Positions 36,351 to 45,595 of a stretch of DNA of 64,000 nucleotides are shown one piece after another. Origin of the DNA: Mycoplasmopsis agalactiae 14628. Lineage in GTDB: Bacteria > Bacillota_I > Bacilli_A > Mycoplasmatales > Metamycoplasmataceae. The notes beneath the pieces are model-generated. The model was not told the origin of the DNA. It ran no database searches and saw only the letters and a program-made list of their open reading frames with translations. The DNA lies in assembly GCF_000266865.1 (NCBI RefSeq), contig NZ_AJPR01000011.1:367602-431601 (forward strand), in the 5' to 3' direction. The stretch's first letter is position 1. The number at the start of each line of letters is the position of its first letter. A program made the position numbers and the translations under genes.

Positions 36351-37709
36351 TTACATTTTAATGTTTCCACTTGTTCTTGGATATGGTATTACATCTCTAA
36401 TGTTATCTACACCAGTTACATACATAACTAGTCTTTCAAATCCTATTCCAAAACCTGCTGACCCAGAGTGACCAAAACGACGAAGGTCTAAATATCATTG
36501 CAATTCATCTTTGCTTATGCCAACTTCTAGTGCTCTTTCTAAAAGTTTTTCATATCTAGCTTCACGTTGGCTTCCACCTATTAATTCTCCAATACCTGGC
36601 ACTAGCAAATCAAAGGCTGCAACTGTTTGATTATCACTATTTTGATGCATATAAAAAGCTTTAAACGATTTAGGGAAGTTGATTATGGCAACTGGTCCAT
36701 GTGCAATTTCTTCAGCTAGGTACTTTTCATGTTCAGTTGCAAAATCAAGGCCAAATTTGATATCTTTGTTTTCAAATTTATCTTTAACTTTTTCTAATTC
36801 AACTAATGCATCTTTATAATCAAGAACCATTAACTTTTTCTTTATAAAAGAATTAAGACGCTCTAAAAGTGTGCTATCAACATTATTTTTTAAGTACTCA
36901 AATTCCCTAGGATGCTTGTTTATAGTATTTTTAATAACACTCTTAAGTAATTTACTTGCTAGATTAATTACTTTTTTAAGGTCATAAAATGCAACCTCAG
37001 GTTCTATCATTCAAAATTCAGCAGCATGTTTTTTAGTATTTGAGTGCTCTGCACGGAAAGTTGGAGCAAAAGTGTACACTTTTTCAAAACCAATTGCATA
37101 GCTTTCAGCATGTAATTGACCTGTTACCCCTAGAGTGGCATTGTTGTTTCCAAAAAATGGCTGTTCTTTGTTACCATCATTAACATAAAATTGCTCACCA
37201 GCTCCTTCACCATCATTACTCGTAATAATTGGTGCACTAAAGTTTAAAAAACCATTTTCAGCAAAGAATTTGTGAATTTCTAAGGCTAAAGTTGAACGGA
37301 TTAGCATAACACATCTTAATAAGTTTGTTCTGTGTCTTATATGCGGTATTTCTCTTAATGTTTCAAGGTTAATTTCTTGCTTTTGAATAGGAAAATCATG
37401 GTCAACATTTTTTAATAAAACAAATTTTGATGCCAAAATTTCTAATGGTTGTTTAGCTTTTGGGGTTAAAACAATTTTTCCATAAACTTGAACAGCAGCA
37501 CCAATTCTTACTTCATCTAGCAACTTAAAATCAAATTGATCACCTTTTAGTGTTGCTTGGACATTTTCAACAGTCGAGCCATCTGAGATTGTCAAAAATC
37601 TGATTTTATTATTGCCTCTGTTTGATACAACTCAGCCTTTTAAAACTACATTAGTATCTTTATATTGTCTTGGTTTTTCAAAAACATGTTTTAATGCAAT
37701 TTCACTCAT
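36351..37709 (-). CDS. asnS: Asparaginyl-tRNA synthetase
   Basis: 452 residues, class II synthetase. An N-terminal OB fold binds the anticodon (VVLKGWVVSNRG, then FLTISDGS). Motif 2 is [15 protein letters not shown] and motif 3 is [11 protein letters not shown] near the C-terminus, followed by [12 protein letters not shown], typical of AsnRS rather than AspRS. It charges tRNA-Asn, so no amidation route is needed. AAGGGGCG precedes the ATG. Confidence 0.97.
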
Positions 37710-38086
37710 AAACGCCCCTTAATTAATATTAAGATTTAAAATAAATATAAGAAAATATATTAAATTAAGTATATATTAATTCTACCACATTATGGCCTTG
37801 TTTCTTCTAGCTTTTGCATCCATTTATGGATGCATTTTTTAAAATTAAGCTACTTTGACTTACCATATTTTGTAATTAGTAAGAAATTAATAATAAAATG
37901 TTCTAAAAGTACTATAAAACAGCCATAGAAGACAAAAACAAAATCAAAATTATTCAAGTAAAAACATTATTTATTCAAAGTTTTTGGAAAATAGACTAAA
38001 ATTTATAAGTAATTGATATAAATGGCTGTTTTATTGGTTTATATGTCATTTACTTATCCTATTTTAATTATATAACTAAGGAAATA
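37710..38086. other. 377-bp divergent intergenic region between asnS and the PQ-loop gene
   Basis: No convincing coding sequence. It holds promoters for both flanking genes, a hairpin terminator with no gene in front of it (37815-37840), and one copy of CTATAAAACAG at 37912-37922. The 14 bases at 37913-37926 pair with 38022-38034 as an inverted repeat about 95 nt apart. Confidence 0.7.
37815..37840 (+). terminator. Orphan intrinsic terminator in a divergent intergenic region
   Basis: TGCATCCA pairs with TGGATGCA over a 4-nt centre, followed by six T on the plus strand. No plus-strand gene precedes it, since asnS runs the other way. Confidence 0.75.
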
Positions 38087-38848
38087 ATGTCAGCATTAAC
38101 TATAGTTAATTTGATTTTTGGTGTTCTTGCATCATCATTAATGGTCATAATTTGTATTCCACAATTAATTTCTGTTTTAAAATCAAAGTCAGTTGGAAAT
38201 ATATCATATGGAACTTTTTTAATTTATTTCTTTGGGGGCGCTCTATTTATTTTGATTATGGTGCTTAAAAAAGGAATAGGTTCTTTTGAATTTGATGGTA
38301 TCAAAAATCCCGATTCAGATCCAATAGTAAATATTGTCGGAAACTGGCTATTTATGGTATTAATGTCTACAACTATTACTTCATTTTTAATTTATGATAA
38401 AAACAAATCAAAAGCATTTAAATATTCAATTGGCTTTTGCATATGAATAATCTCTTTAGTTTTCACAATTTGATTCATTTTAGCTTACTCAAGTAATAAA
38501 TTTAGAGTTAATTTAAGTCCAGATTCAGTTTTATTAACAATCTTTACAGTTTGTGCTACAGTTTGTACATCATTGCCTTTCACACTGCAAATAATTAAGA
38601 CATTAAAAACTAAAAGTGCTGAAGGACTAAGCATACTTATGCTTTATGTCGGAATGCTCATTAATGCCTGTTTAGCAGTATATTTAGGAACATTACTACC
38701 TTTTAAATCATCTATGTGATTTGTGTGTGTTATCTTCTCAACTTTAGCAATTGTTGTGTATATTGTACAAATAATTTTATACTACTACTATAAGAAAAAA
38801 GCTAGCACAAATAGCACATGTGAAAATTTAAACACTGTGAATGCTTAA
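38087..38848 (+). CDS. PQ-loop (SWEET-like) membrane protein
   Basis: 253 residues with seven predicted membrane helices and two PQ-loop repeats. The first is IPQLISVLKSKSVGNIS near residue 25; the second, with F for Q-position variation, is LPFTLQIIKTLKTKSAEGLS near 165. The family includes SemiSWEET sugar transporters and lysosomal amino-acid exporters. Substrate is unknown. It has its own terminator and looks monocistronic. Confidence 0.8.
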
Positions 38849-38860
38849 TTTAACTAATAT

Positions 38861-38881
38861 GGCTGTTTTACAGCCTTTTTT
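38861..38881 (+). terminator. Intrinsic terminator of the PQ-loop gene
   Basis: GGCTG-TTTTA-CAGCC followed by six T, 12 nt after the stop codon. Its centre is a one-mismatch copy of the recurrent CTGTTTTATAG word. Confidence 0.88.
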
Positions 38882-38998
38882 GTTTATTTATGAAGCAAAG
38901 TTATTTGCTAAATGTTTGCTAATAATTCATTTTTAAGTAATATAACTTTTAATATAATAAAATATATATATTAATAAAAATATAAACTAAGGAGTATT

Positions 38999-39319
38999 AT
39001 GGCTTTAATTGACAGAGACCCTGAAGTTGCAAAAGCTAGAATCGAAAAAAGAAAAGCAATGTTAGCTAAGCTTCATGAGCAAAACATTAATGAATTAAGT
39101 AATCCTGCTTTAATCCGTGATGAAGATGTTCCAATTCACAAACATTGTGATGATCCATTTTGCAAAATAGCTTTAGAAACAATGCCTAAAGATGAAAAAC
39201 GCAAGAAGCTAATTCTTAAATGAATAGCCATAGTAACATGCATTTTAGTAATAATTGCAGCAATAATTATTGCAGCATCGATAGGTACACTTGGAAACTG
39301 AGAAAGCGAGAAGGCATAA
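38999..39319 (+). CDS. Small single-helix membrane protein upstream of the c-di-AMP synthase
   Basis: 106 residues. A soluble charged N-terminus (RIEKRKAMLAKLHEQNIN) leads to HKHCDDPFCKIA with two Cys and two His that could bind metal. One membrane helix follows (about 75-97). AAGGAG lies before the ATG. The cyclase gene starts four bases after the stop, so they form an operon. I do not know the family; a regulator or partner of the cyclase is only a context guess. Confidence 0.8.
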
Positions 39320-39322
39320 TAA

Positions 39323-39901
39323 ATGAACAGTGAATTAATTTTACTTATTGTAATTTTATGCTTGCTAGTAGTTATTTTGCTAGTTGTTTCATTACCTAAT
39401 CTTATATCGCTTTTTAATGCTAAAATTAAGAAACCACGTTATGACAAATTAGGCAAAAGTAGTCAAATTCGACTTATAAATCAGCTTCGTGAGGCAGTAG
39501 AGTATTTGTCAAAAAACAAAATAGGCGCCTTAATTACAATTGAAAACAATGACAATATTGAAAATTTAAGAACTGATGGCGTAATAATTGATGCAAATAT
39601 ATCATCTAGCTTACTAATTTCAATATTTAATAAATATTCTCCTTTGCATGATGGGGCAGTAATTATTAGAGATAATAAAATTTTATATGCTGCTACGTTC
39701 TACAAAATTACTAAAAAATCAATTAATAATCAATATGGGGCGCGTCACAGAGCAGCAATGGGTATCAGTGAGCTTTGCGATGCTACCACAATAGTAGTTT
39801 CTGAAGAAACAGGGTTTATCAAACTTATTAAAAATGGAATTTTTTACAATGTTAAAATTGAGCAATTCCAAGAACAATTAATTAAATACTTAAAGGACTA
39901 A
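39323..39901 (+). CDS. Diadenylate cyclase (c-di-AMP synthase, CdaM-like)
   Basis: 192 residues. One N-terminal membrane helix (about 4-28) and a DAC domain with PLHDGAVIIRD (DGA motif) and GARHRAAMG (RHR motif), both needed to join two ATP into c-di-AMP. A single membrane helix is the arrangement of mycoplasma CdaM, unlike the three in CdaA. c-di-AMP controls potassium and osmotic balance. It is followed after 3 nt by mgtE, so second-messenger synthesis and Mg transport are co-transcribed. Confidence 0.93.
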   Translation: MNSELILLIVILCLLVVILLVVSLPNLISLFNAKIKKPRYDKLGKSSQIRLINQLREAVEYLSKNKIGALITIENNDNIENLRTDGVIIDANISSSLLISIFNKYSPLHDGAVIIRDNKILYAATFYKITKKSINNQYGARHRAAMGISELCDATTIVVSEETGFIKLIKNGIFYNVKIEQFQEQLIKYLKD

Positions 39902-39904
39902 AAA

Positions 39905-41368
39905 ATGACTGAAGATCAGATATATGAATCCCCCCTTGAGGTCGGAACTGACGAATTAAAAAAGGTAATAGCAACTCTTAATGTTAATGGTGCTAGAGAA
40001 ATAGTTGAAACATATCCAGATGCTGATATTGCATCATCATTAGAATCATTAGAATTAAATGAACAACTAATATTTCTACGTTTACTAACAACTTCATCAG
40101 CTGCATCAATTTATAGTTATTTAGATGAAGATGTGCAGGTTGAATTAGCTAAAAGTTTTACTGAAGACTGAGGAATGAAATTGTTGCAAGAGCTTCAATC
40201 TGATGAATTAGTTGACGTTTTAGATGAATTACCATCCAATGTTGCAAGTAAAGTTTTAGCTTACACTAGTGCTGAAAAAAGAAATGAATTAAACAAGCTC
40301 TTAAGCTACAATGATGATGAAGTTGGAAGCATTATGAGCATTGACATCTCTAGCTTACCTAGCTCATATACTTGTGAACAAGCTCTTAATAAAATACGTA
40401 GAGATTATAAGAAAAATCAAAAAGAATTAGTTCACTATTATTTTGTTGTAAGTGAAACCAATAAATTATTAGGTGTACTTACTTTAGAAGAAATAACTTT
40501 TGCTGAGCCAAGCGAAAAAATTGAAGATATTTACTCGCCTGTAGCATTTGTGCACACTAGCGAAAAGAAAGAAAATGCAGCTAAAGTATTTAGCGAGCAA
40601 GATATGTCAGTTTTACCTGTTGTTAACCATGAAAAAAGATTGATAGGTATGATAACTAGTGATGATGTTATTGACGTAATTCAAGATGAAGTTACCGAAG
40701 ATCTCTATAAAATAGCCGGAATCAGCAACAAGGTTATTGAAAATGATTATATGAAAATGCCTTGATATAAGATTGCTCAATCTCGTATTTTATGACTTTC
40801 ATTATTATTAATTTTTTCAACTATTACCCAAATTATTATTCACTGAGCACTGCATTCAACATACATTACGCAAAAAGCTGCTGATAGTGCCTCATTTGCT
40901 ACATCACTAACAGTAGCTTTTGCTGCTATTATCCCTGTGCTTAATAACAGCGTTAAAAATATGGGCTTGCAGTCAAATATTAGTATTTCCCGTGCTATTG
41001 CTTTAGATGAAATTGACAAAAAAGACTTTACAAAAGTAGTTTTAAAAGAATTATTAGCCGCCACAGTGCTTGCAATAGTATTAGCGGTAGTTAATGTCGC
41101 AAGATTAAGTGCATATTTTGCTGCTACTAAAGACTTATTATCAGATGAAAAATTTAAATATTTAGCTCTTATAATTGGAACTTCAGTTGCTCTATTTATA
41201 TCAATTATACTTTCATCATTATTTGGTTCATTATTACCAATTTTATTAATTAAAGCCAAAAAAGACCCTTCATCTGCATCAGTTATTTTGCTAAACTTAG
41301 TTATAGATTTTATAACAGTATTAATTACATTTGGGATAACTTACGGAATATTAGTGTCTTTAAGTTAA
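39905..41368 (+). CDS. mgtE: MgtE magnesium transporter
   Basis: 487 residues. MgtE N domain of superhelical repeats (SLESLELNEQLIFLR, ELPSNVASKVL), a CBS pair (about 150-270, with LGVLTLEEI and IGMITSDDVIDVI), then five membrane helices. The pore-region text SATVVDVA-like conservation is only partly visible. It carries Mg2+ into the cell and is gated by cytoplasmic Mg2+ through the N and CBS domains. Two TGA codons in the linker to the membrane part read as Trp. Confidence 0.93.
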
Positions 41369-41391
41369 CAGTCCAAAAAGCCTGTTTTATA

Positions 41392-41419
41392 GCCACAAAA
41401 AGTTATTTTGTGGCTTTTA
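41392..41419 (+). terminator. Intrinsic terminator of the cdaM-mgtE operon
   Basis: GCCACAAAA, 5-nt loop, TTTTGTGGC, then TTTTATTTAT. The CTGTTTTATAG word at 41382-41392 ends exactly at the base of the hairpin. Confidence 0.85.
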
Positions 41420-41454
41420 TTTATTTAAAAAAGCACCCAAATTAGGCACTTTAA

Positions 41455-41757
41455 TTAGTAAAACTCTACAAAACAAATTCGAATGTTATGTGGCTTAAAA
41501 TCTAAAAGAGTTTCAAAATTCTTAGTTATCTCTTCTCTTAATCCTTCAATAGCATTTTTAAGCAAGTAACCTTTTTTAACTTTAACATCAATAATAAAAG
41601 TGGCATTTGACTGATCAGGAAGAAATGTTATCCTAGGAATATTAGCTAACTTAATTTCTTTGATTTCAGCTACAGCATTATTTATGAGGCTCAAAAGAGC
41701 TTTTTCAGTAATAGAAACTCTTTCATTAGTTCCAAAAGAAGTTGAAAGAAAATTCAT
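41455..41757 (-). CDS. Small Asp23/Gls24-like protein
   Basis: 100 residues. SITEKALLSLINNAVAEIKE, then an F-x-I-D-V-K-V strand and LREEITKNFETLLDFKPHNI, gives the alpha/beta pattern of Asp23 (alkaline shock) proteins, where the C-terminal helix precedes V-x-V-N-I-x-V. Role unknown; in Firmicutes such proteins associate with the membrane or envelope. It overlaps the efp stop by one base, so the two are co-translated. Confidence 0.6.
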   Translation of the reverse strand: MNFLSTSFGTNERVSITEKALLSLINNAVAEIKEIKLANIPRITFLPDQSNATFIIDVKVKKGYLLKNAIEGLREEITKNFETLLDFKPHNIRICFVEFY

Positions 41758-42320
41758 TACTTATTTGCCCTTCCGACATATTTGCCTGTTTCAGTTGAAA
41801 CAATGATTTTTTCGCCTTCGCTAATAAACATTGGAGTTTCTAGTTCAAAACCTGTTTCTAATTTAACTTTCTTTTGTGGGTTATTTGCTGTGTTTCCTTT
41901 AACAGCATCTGGAGCTTCAGTAACTTCTAAAACAACATTAGCATCTAATTCAATATCAAGAATTTCTTCTTTGTATTTTCTAATTTTTACAATCATTCCT
42001 TCTTTAAGGAAATTAAGTTCTCATTCAACATGTGAAACTGGAATTTCAACTTGTTCATATGTTTCAGTGTCCATTAAAATAATGTTTTCACCATCAGAAT
42101 ATAAGTAGCTCATTGGTCTTTTATCAATGTGTGCACGTGAAACCATAACACCACCAGTGTATGACTTAATAACTGTACTTCCAGTTCTTAAATTTTTAAC
42201 CTTTGCCTTAACATTGGCTTGACCTCTACCTTGTTTTGAGTGTTGAGCTTCCAAAACAACAAAAATATCGCCATCATCTTCAAAAGTAATTCCAGGTTTA
42301 AAAGTATTTACATTAATCAT
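41757..42320 (-). CDS. efp: Elongation factor P
   Basis: 187 residues, three OB-like domains. EF-P rescues ribosomes stalled at polyproline. Typical text includes VNTFKPGITFEDDG, the loop HSKQGRGQAN, and the C-terminal ISEGEKIIVSTETGKYVGRA. The loop-tip residue normally modified (Lys in most bacteria) is Arg32 here. An in-frame TGA at codon 100 reads as Trp. GGAG precedes the ATG. Confidence 0.95.
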
Positions 42321-42663
42321 CTCGACTCTCCTTAATACTTACAGGACTATAAAATAGATGTTTTTGTAAAAATGCTTTATTAATAAATTAATCCAAAAAC
42401 TATTCTTATTTTTGTTTTAGTTTACACTCAGCATTAATTTTTTATCTTAATATTAAAAAATTATAAATTAGAAATTGCAATTATGAAAGAAATTCAATTA
42501 AAAAAGAAGTCAATTTAATCCCCTGTTGGTTTTTATTTTTTAGCAAATCTTAAGATTGTTTGCAGTCCTTAATTTTCATTATTTCATTGTTTTATAGGCA
42601 AATTGTTCAAAATAAAAGTATTTTTTATATAATTGAGAAAGCTTAATTAATAAGGAGTACTAT
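42321..42663. other. 343-bp AT-rich intergenic region
   Basis: Between divergent efp and the tail-anchored protein. No credible gene; one 11-codon open frame at 42483 has no ribosome-binding site. It contains two one-mismatch copies of the 11-base word (42347-42357 and about 42588-42597) and the downstream promoter. Confidence 0.6.
42603..42633 (+). promoter_or_regulatory. Probable promoter of the tail-anchored protein gene
   Basis: TTGTTC at 42603-42608 and TATAAT at 42628-42633, 19 bp apart, with the start codon about 30 nt downstream. Confidence 0.45.
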
Positions 42664-43608
42664 ATGAAGAGAGTTGCAATATTTTATAACGCTGGAACAG
42701 AATTCCCTTGAGTTTTAAAACACCCTAAAAAAGAAGAAATAATTGGTCAATTTAGAAGCAGAAAAGATGCTGTATTTTGATATATAAGCTTTAAGCTTGA
42801 AACATTAATTTTGTTGTTAAATGAAAAAAATGAACAAGTTGGACAAATTGCATATATAAAAGATCCCGATTACAACAATAAATTTATTATGATTCCTCAA
42901 TCATCAGGTTTAGATGCTAATGAAACATACAGTTCTTTATGTGAAGAATTTGAAATTGATCCACTTAAGTTTTATAAACTAAATACTGATGCTGAAATTG
43001 ATGAATACATTAAACATTTGAAATTTTCATATAGTGCAGACCCTAAAACATATTTTGAATCAAGATATGAAATCAAGAAAAGAAGTAAAGAAGAATATCT
43101 AAATGCTGACGCAAAAGTTAAAATAAAACAAATTGAGTTAGCTGGCTTATCTGAGCTTGATAGACATACCCGTTCTGAAGCTGCAAAAGAATTAGATGAT
43201 TTATCAGTAACAAATACAATAGTTATTGAGCCTAGTGTTAGTGTTAAAGAAAATGCTATGAGTGTTATGAAAAGTGGAATAACTTCAGAAAAAGAAGTTA
43301 TGTCTGAAGCCAGAAATGAAGCTGCAGAAAAAGAAGTTATGTCAAGCAGCGTAGTGATTGAAAAAGAAAAAGTTGCTGATAGTAAAGAAGCTATGATGTC
43401 TTCAGATGAAGCAAAAAGTGCTCAAACTGATTCATCAATGCAAATGCCAGCAACAATGTCAAGTTCTAAAAAACAAAAATCAGTTGGCAGAATTATTGGA
43501 TATGTCATTTTAGCTCTTATAACACTTGGAGTAATAACTTTTGGAGTAATTTGCCTACTTGACTGACTTGGTACAACTGATTTATTACCTTTTATTTCAC
43601 CTAAATAA
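42664..43608 (+). CDS. Tail-anchored protein with Ser/Met/Glu-rich linker
   Basis: 314 residues, not recognised. No signal peptide. An N-terminal ~170-residue globular part (VAIFYNAGTEFPW, IGQFRSRKDAVFW) is followed by a low-complexity linker (about 195-275) with repeated short words such as SEKEVMSEA and KEAMMSSDEA. One hydrophobic segment lies near the C-terminus (GYVILALITLGVITFGVIC). The folded part should face the cytoplasm. AAGGAG precedes the ATG. Three early TGA codons read as Trp. Function unknown. Confidence 0.85.
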
Positions 43609-43616
43609 TGATTATT

Positions 43617-43646
43617 TTGCATATTTAATTATTTTCTCTATATAAT
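43617..43646 (+). promoter_or_regulatory. Promoter of tRNA-Leu
   Basis: TTGCAT and TATAAT separated by 18 bp, with the tRNA 5' end 16 nt after the -10 hexamer. Confidence 0.65.
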
Positions 43647-43661
43647 TATTTATGCACTTTT

Positions 43662-43746
43662 GCCCGAGTGGTGAAATTGGCAGACACGCTAGACTAAGGA
43701 TCTAGTGAGGCAACTCATGCAGGTTCAAGTCCTGTCTCGGGCACCA
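43662..43746 (+). tRNA. tRNA-Leu, anticodon AAG
   Basis: Cloverleaf with a 7-bp acceptor stem (GCCCGAG with CTCGGGC), encoded CCA, a long variable arm as in class II tRNA, and TTCAAGT in the T loop. The anticodon arm is CTAGA-CTAAGGA-TCTAG, which puts AAG at positions 34-36 for codon CUU. Read from the sequence by hand. Confidence 0.95.
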
Positions 43747-43750
43747 TATT

Positions 43751-43779
43751 AAAAAATCAAGGTAAACCCTTGATTTTTT
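43751..43779. terminator. Bidirectional terminator between tRNA-Leu and the ABC exporter operon
   Basis: AAAAAATCAAGG pairs with CCTTGATTTTTT around a 5-nt loop; it serves the tRNA on plus and the ABC genes on minus. Confidence 0.9.
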
Positions 43780-45595
43780 ATTCTTCAAATCCACTAATGT
43801 ACATTTTTTGATATTGCCCATGTTTAGACATTAATTGATTATGTGTGCCCTGTTCTTTTATTTCGCCATTTTCAAGCATTAAAATATTGTCAGCGTTTTT
43901 TATAGTGCTTAGTCTGTGAGCAATTATTAAAAGGGTTTTATTTTTACTTAAAACTGAAATAGCTTTTTTAATCTTTATTTCAGTGATTGTATCAATATCA
44001 CTAGTTGCTTCATCTAAAATTGAAATTGTCTTGCTACTAATCATTGATCTAGTGATTGCTATAAGTTGTTTTTGACCAACACTTAAAACTGATCCATTGT
44101 CTTTTAGCTCTGTTTCATAGGCTTTTGGGAATTTTTGAATAAATTCATCTAGCCCCACTTGCTTAGAAATATCAATTAATTGTTCATCTGAAATTTCTGG
44201 TCTTACACAGGTTAAATTATTTTTAATTGTGTCCTTAAATAAATATGTTTCCTGCTGAATAACATCAATATTATTTCTTCAACTTTTTTCATTTGTATCA
44301 AAAATTGATTGGCCATTAATTAAAATATCGCCTTTAGTTGGAACATATAATTTTGAAAGCAGTTTTGCAATTGTGCTTTTGCCGCAACCAGTGTGACCTA
44401 CTAGTGCTAATGTTTTTGTTGGCTCTATTTTAAATGAAATATCTTTTAAGACATATTTATCAGGATTAGAAGGATAAGCAAATCATACATTTTTAAATTC
44501 AATTGTGCCGTCGCCATCTTTTAAGTTTGATAGCTTTGATTCATCAACTGAAGGCATTAAATCAAGCAGTTTTTTAACACGCACAACTGAACCTAAGCCT
44601 AATTGTAAGTTTGAAACAATTTCTAAAATTTCCCCTAATTTATCACTAATTGTAAAAACATAAATTGAAATTGACAGTATAGCTCCACTAGTTATATTGT
44701 CTCTACCAGGCATTGATAATCAATTATTTTTAAGTAAAACAGTTATACCGACAATTATTAATAAATTAAGTATCTTACTGAAGTAAAATCAAGGATATAA
44801 CCAGGCAATTCTGACTGAAATAGCTGTGCTAGTTTTTAGCAAAACTTTATTAATTTTGTCAAAGTCTTTTGCAACAGTTTCTTGTTTGTTATTTATTCTT
44901 ATTATAGGTAATGCATCGATTATTTCTTCTAAGTAGGCATTAAAATTACCTAAATTTTGCTGCTTAGAAACAAAATATTTTTGGTTTTTAATAATAATGA
45001 CTAAAACAGGAATAAAGTTAATTGGAATAATAAATAAAGCAATAAGTGCAGTTATAAATGAGTATGAAATTAAAATACCAAAAGTAATTAATAGCGTGAA
45101 TGCTACTGTAATAATGTTGCTTATAACATCAATCATAGATTGCACAACGTTTTGAATATCATTAGTAACAGTTGACATTAAGTCACCTGTTTTTTCATTC
45201 TCGAAATAACTTAGGGGCATGATTTGAAGCTTTTTATAAATGTTTACTCTAATACGAGAACCTATTTTGACACTAGCTCTATTAACTATTAAATATTGTG
45301 TAATTAAAATTAATTTCTGTAGTAAGTAAACAAAGGCTAAAAGTACTATAAATCAGGCAAATTGGGATGTATTAAATGTCGCAGGATCAAACAAATCTAT
45401 TTTAAAAAAGTGATCAATTATGTATCCTAAAAGTCATACGCCGCCTGTGATAAAACCAGCTAATAAAAGTCCTAAAAATATAGGCATTCATAAAATTAAA
45501 CTACTTCCTGAATAGTCCTTAAATAGTTTTATAAATAACTTAAAAGAGTTAGGAGCTTTCGGCTTATTTACCTGTTTTACAGTACTTTTAGACAT
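43778..45595 (-). CDS. ABC exporter half-transporter, second subunit
   Basis: 605 residues: six-helix ABC membrane domain (1-330), then the ATPase. Walker A is VGHTGCGKST, Q-loop IQQETYLF, signature LSVGQKQ (slightly off the usual LSGGQ), Walker B ISILDEATSD, His switch IIAHRLST. It overlaps the preceding ABC gene by 8 nt, so the pair should form a heterodimeric exporter for drugs, lipids or peptides; substrate not readable. Several TGA codons read as Trp. Confidence 0.92.

Noticed and set aside
39929..39936. C6 run near the start of mgtE as a phase switch
   Set aside because: Six bases is too short for marked slippage, and the gene is a housekeeping transporter.
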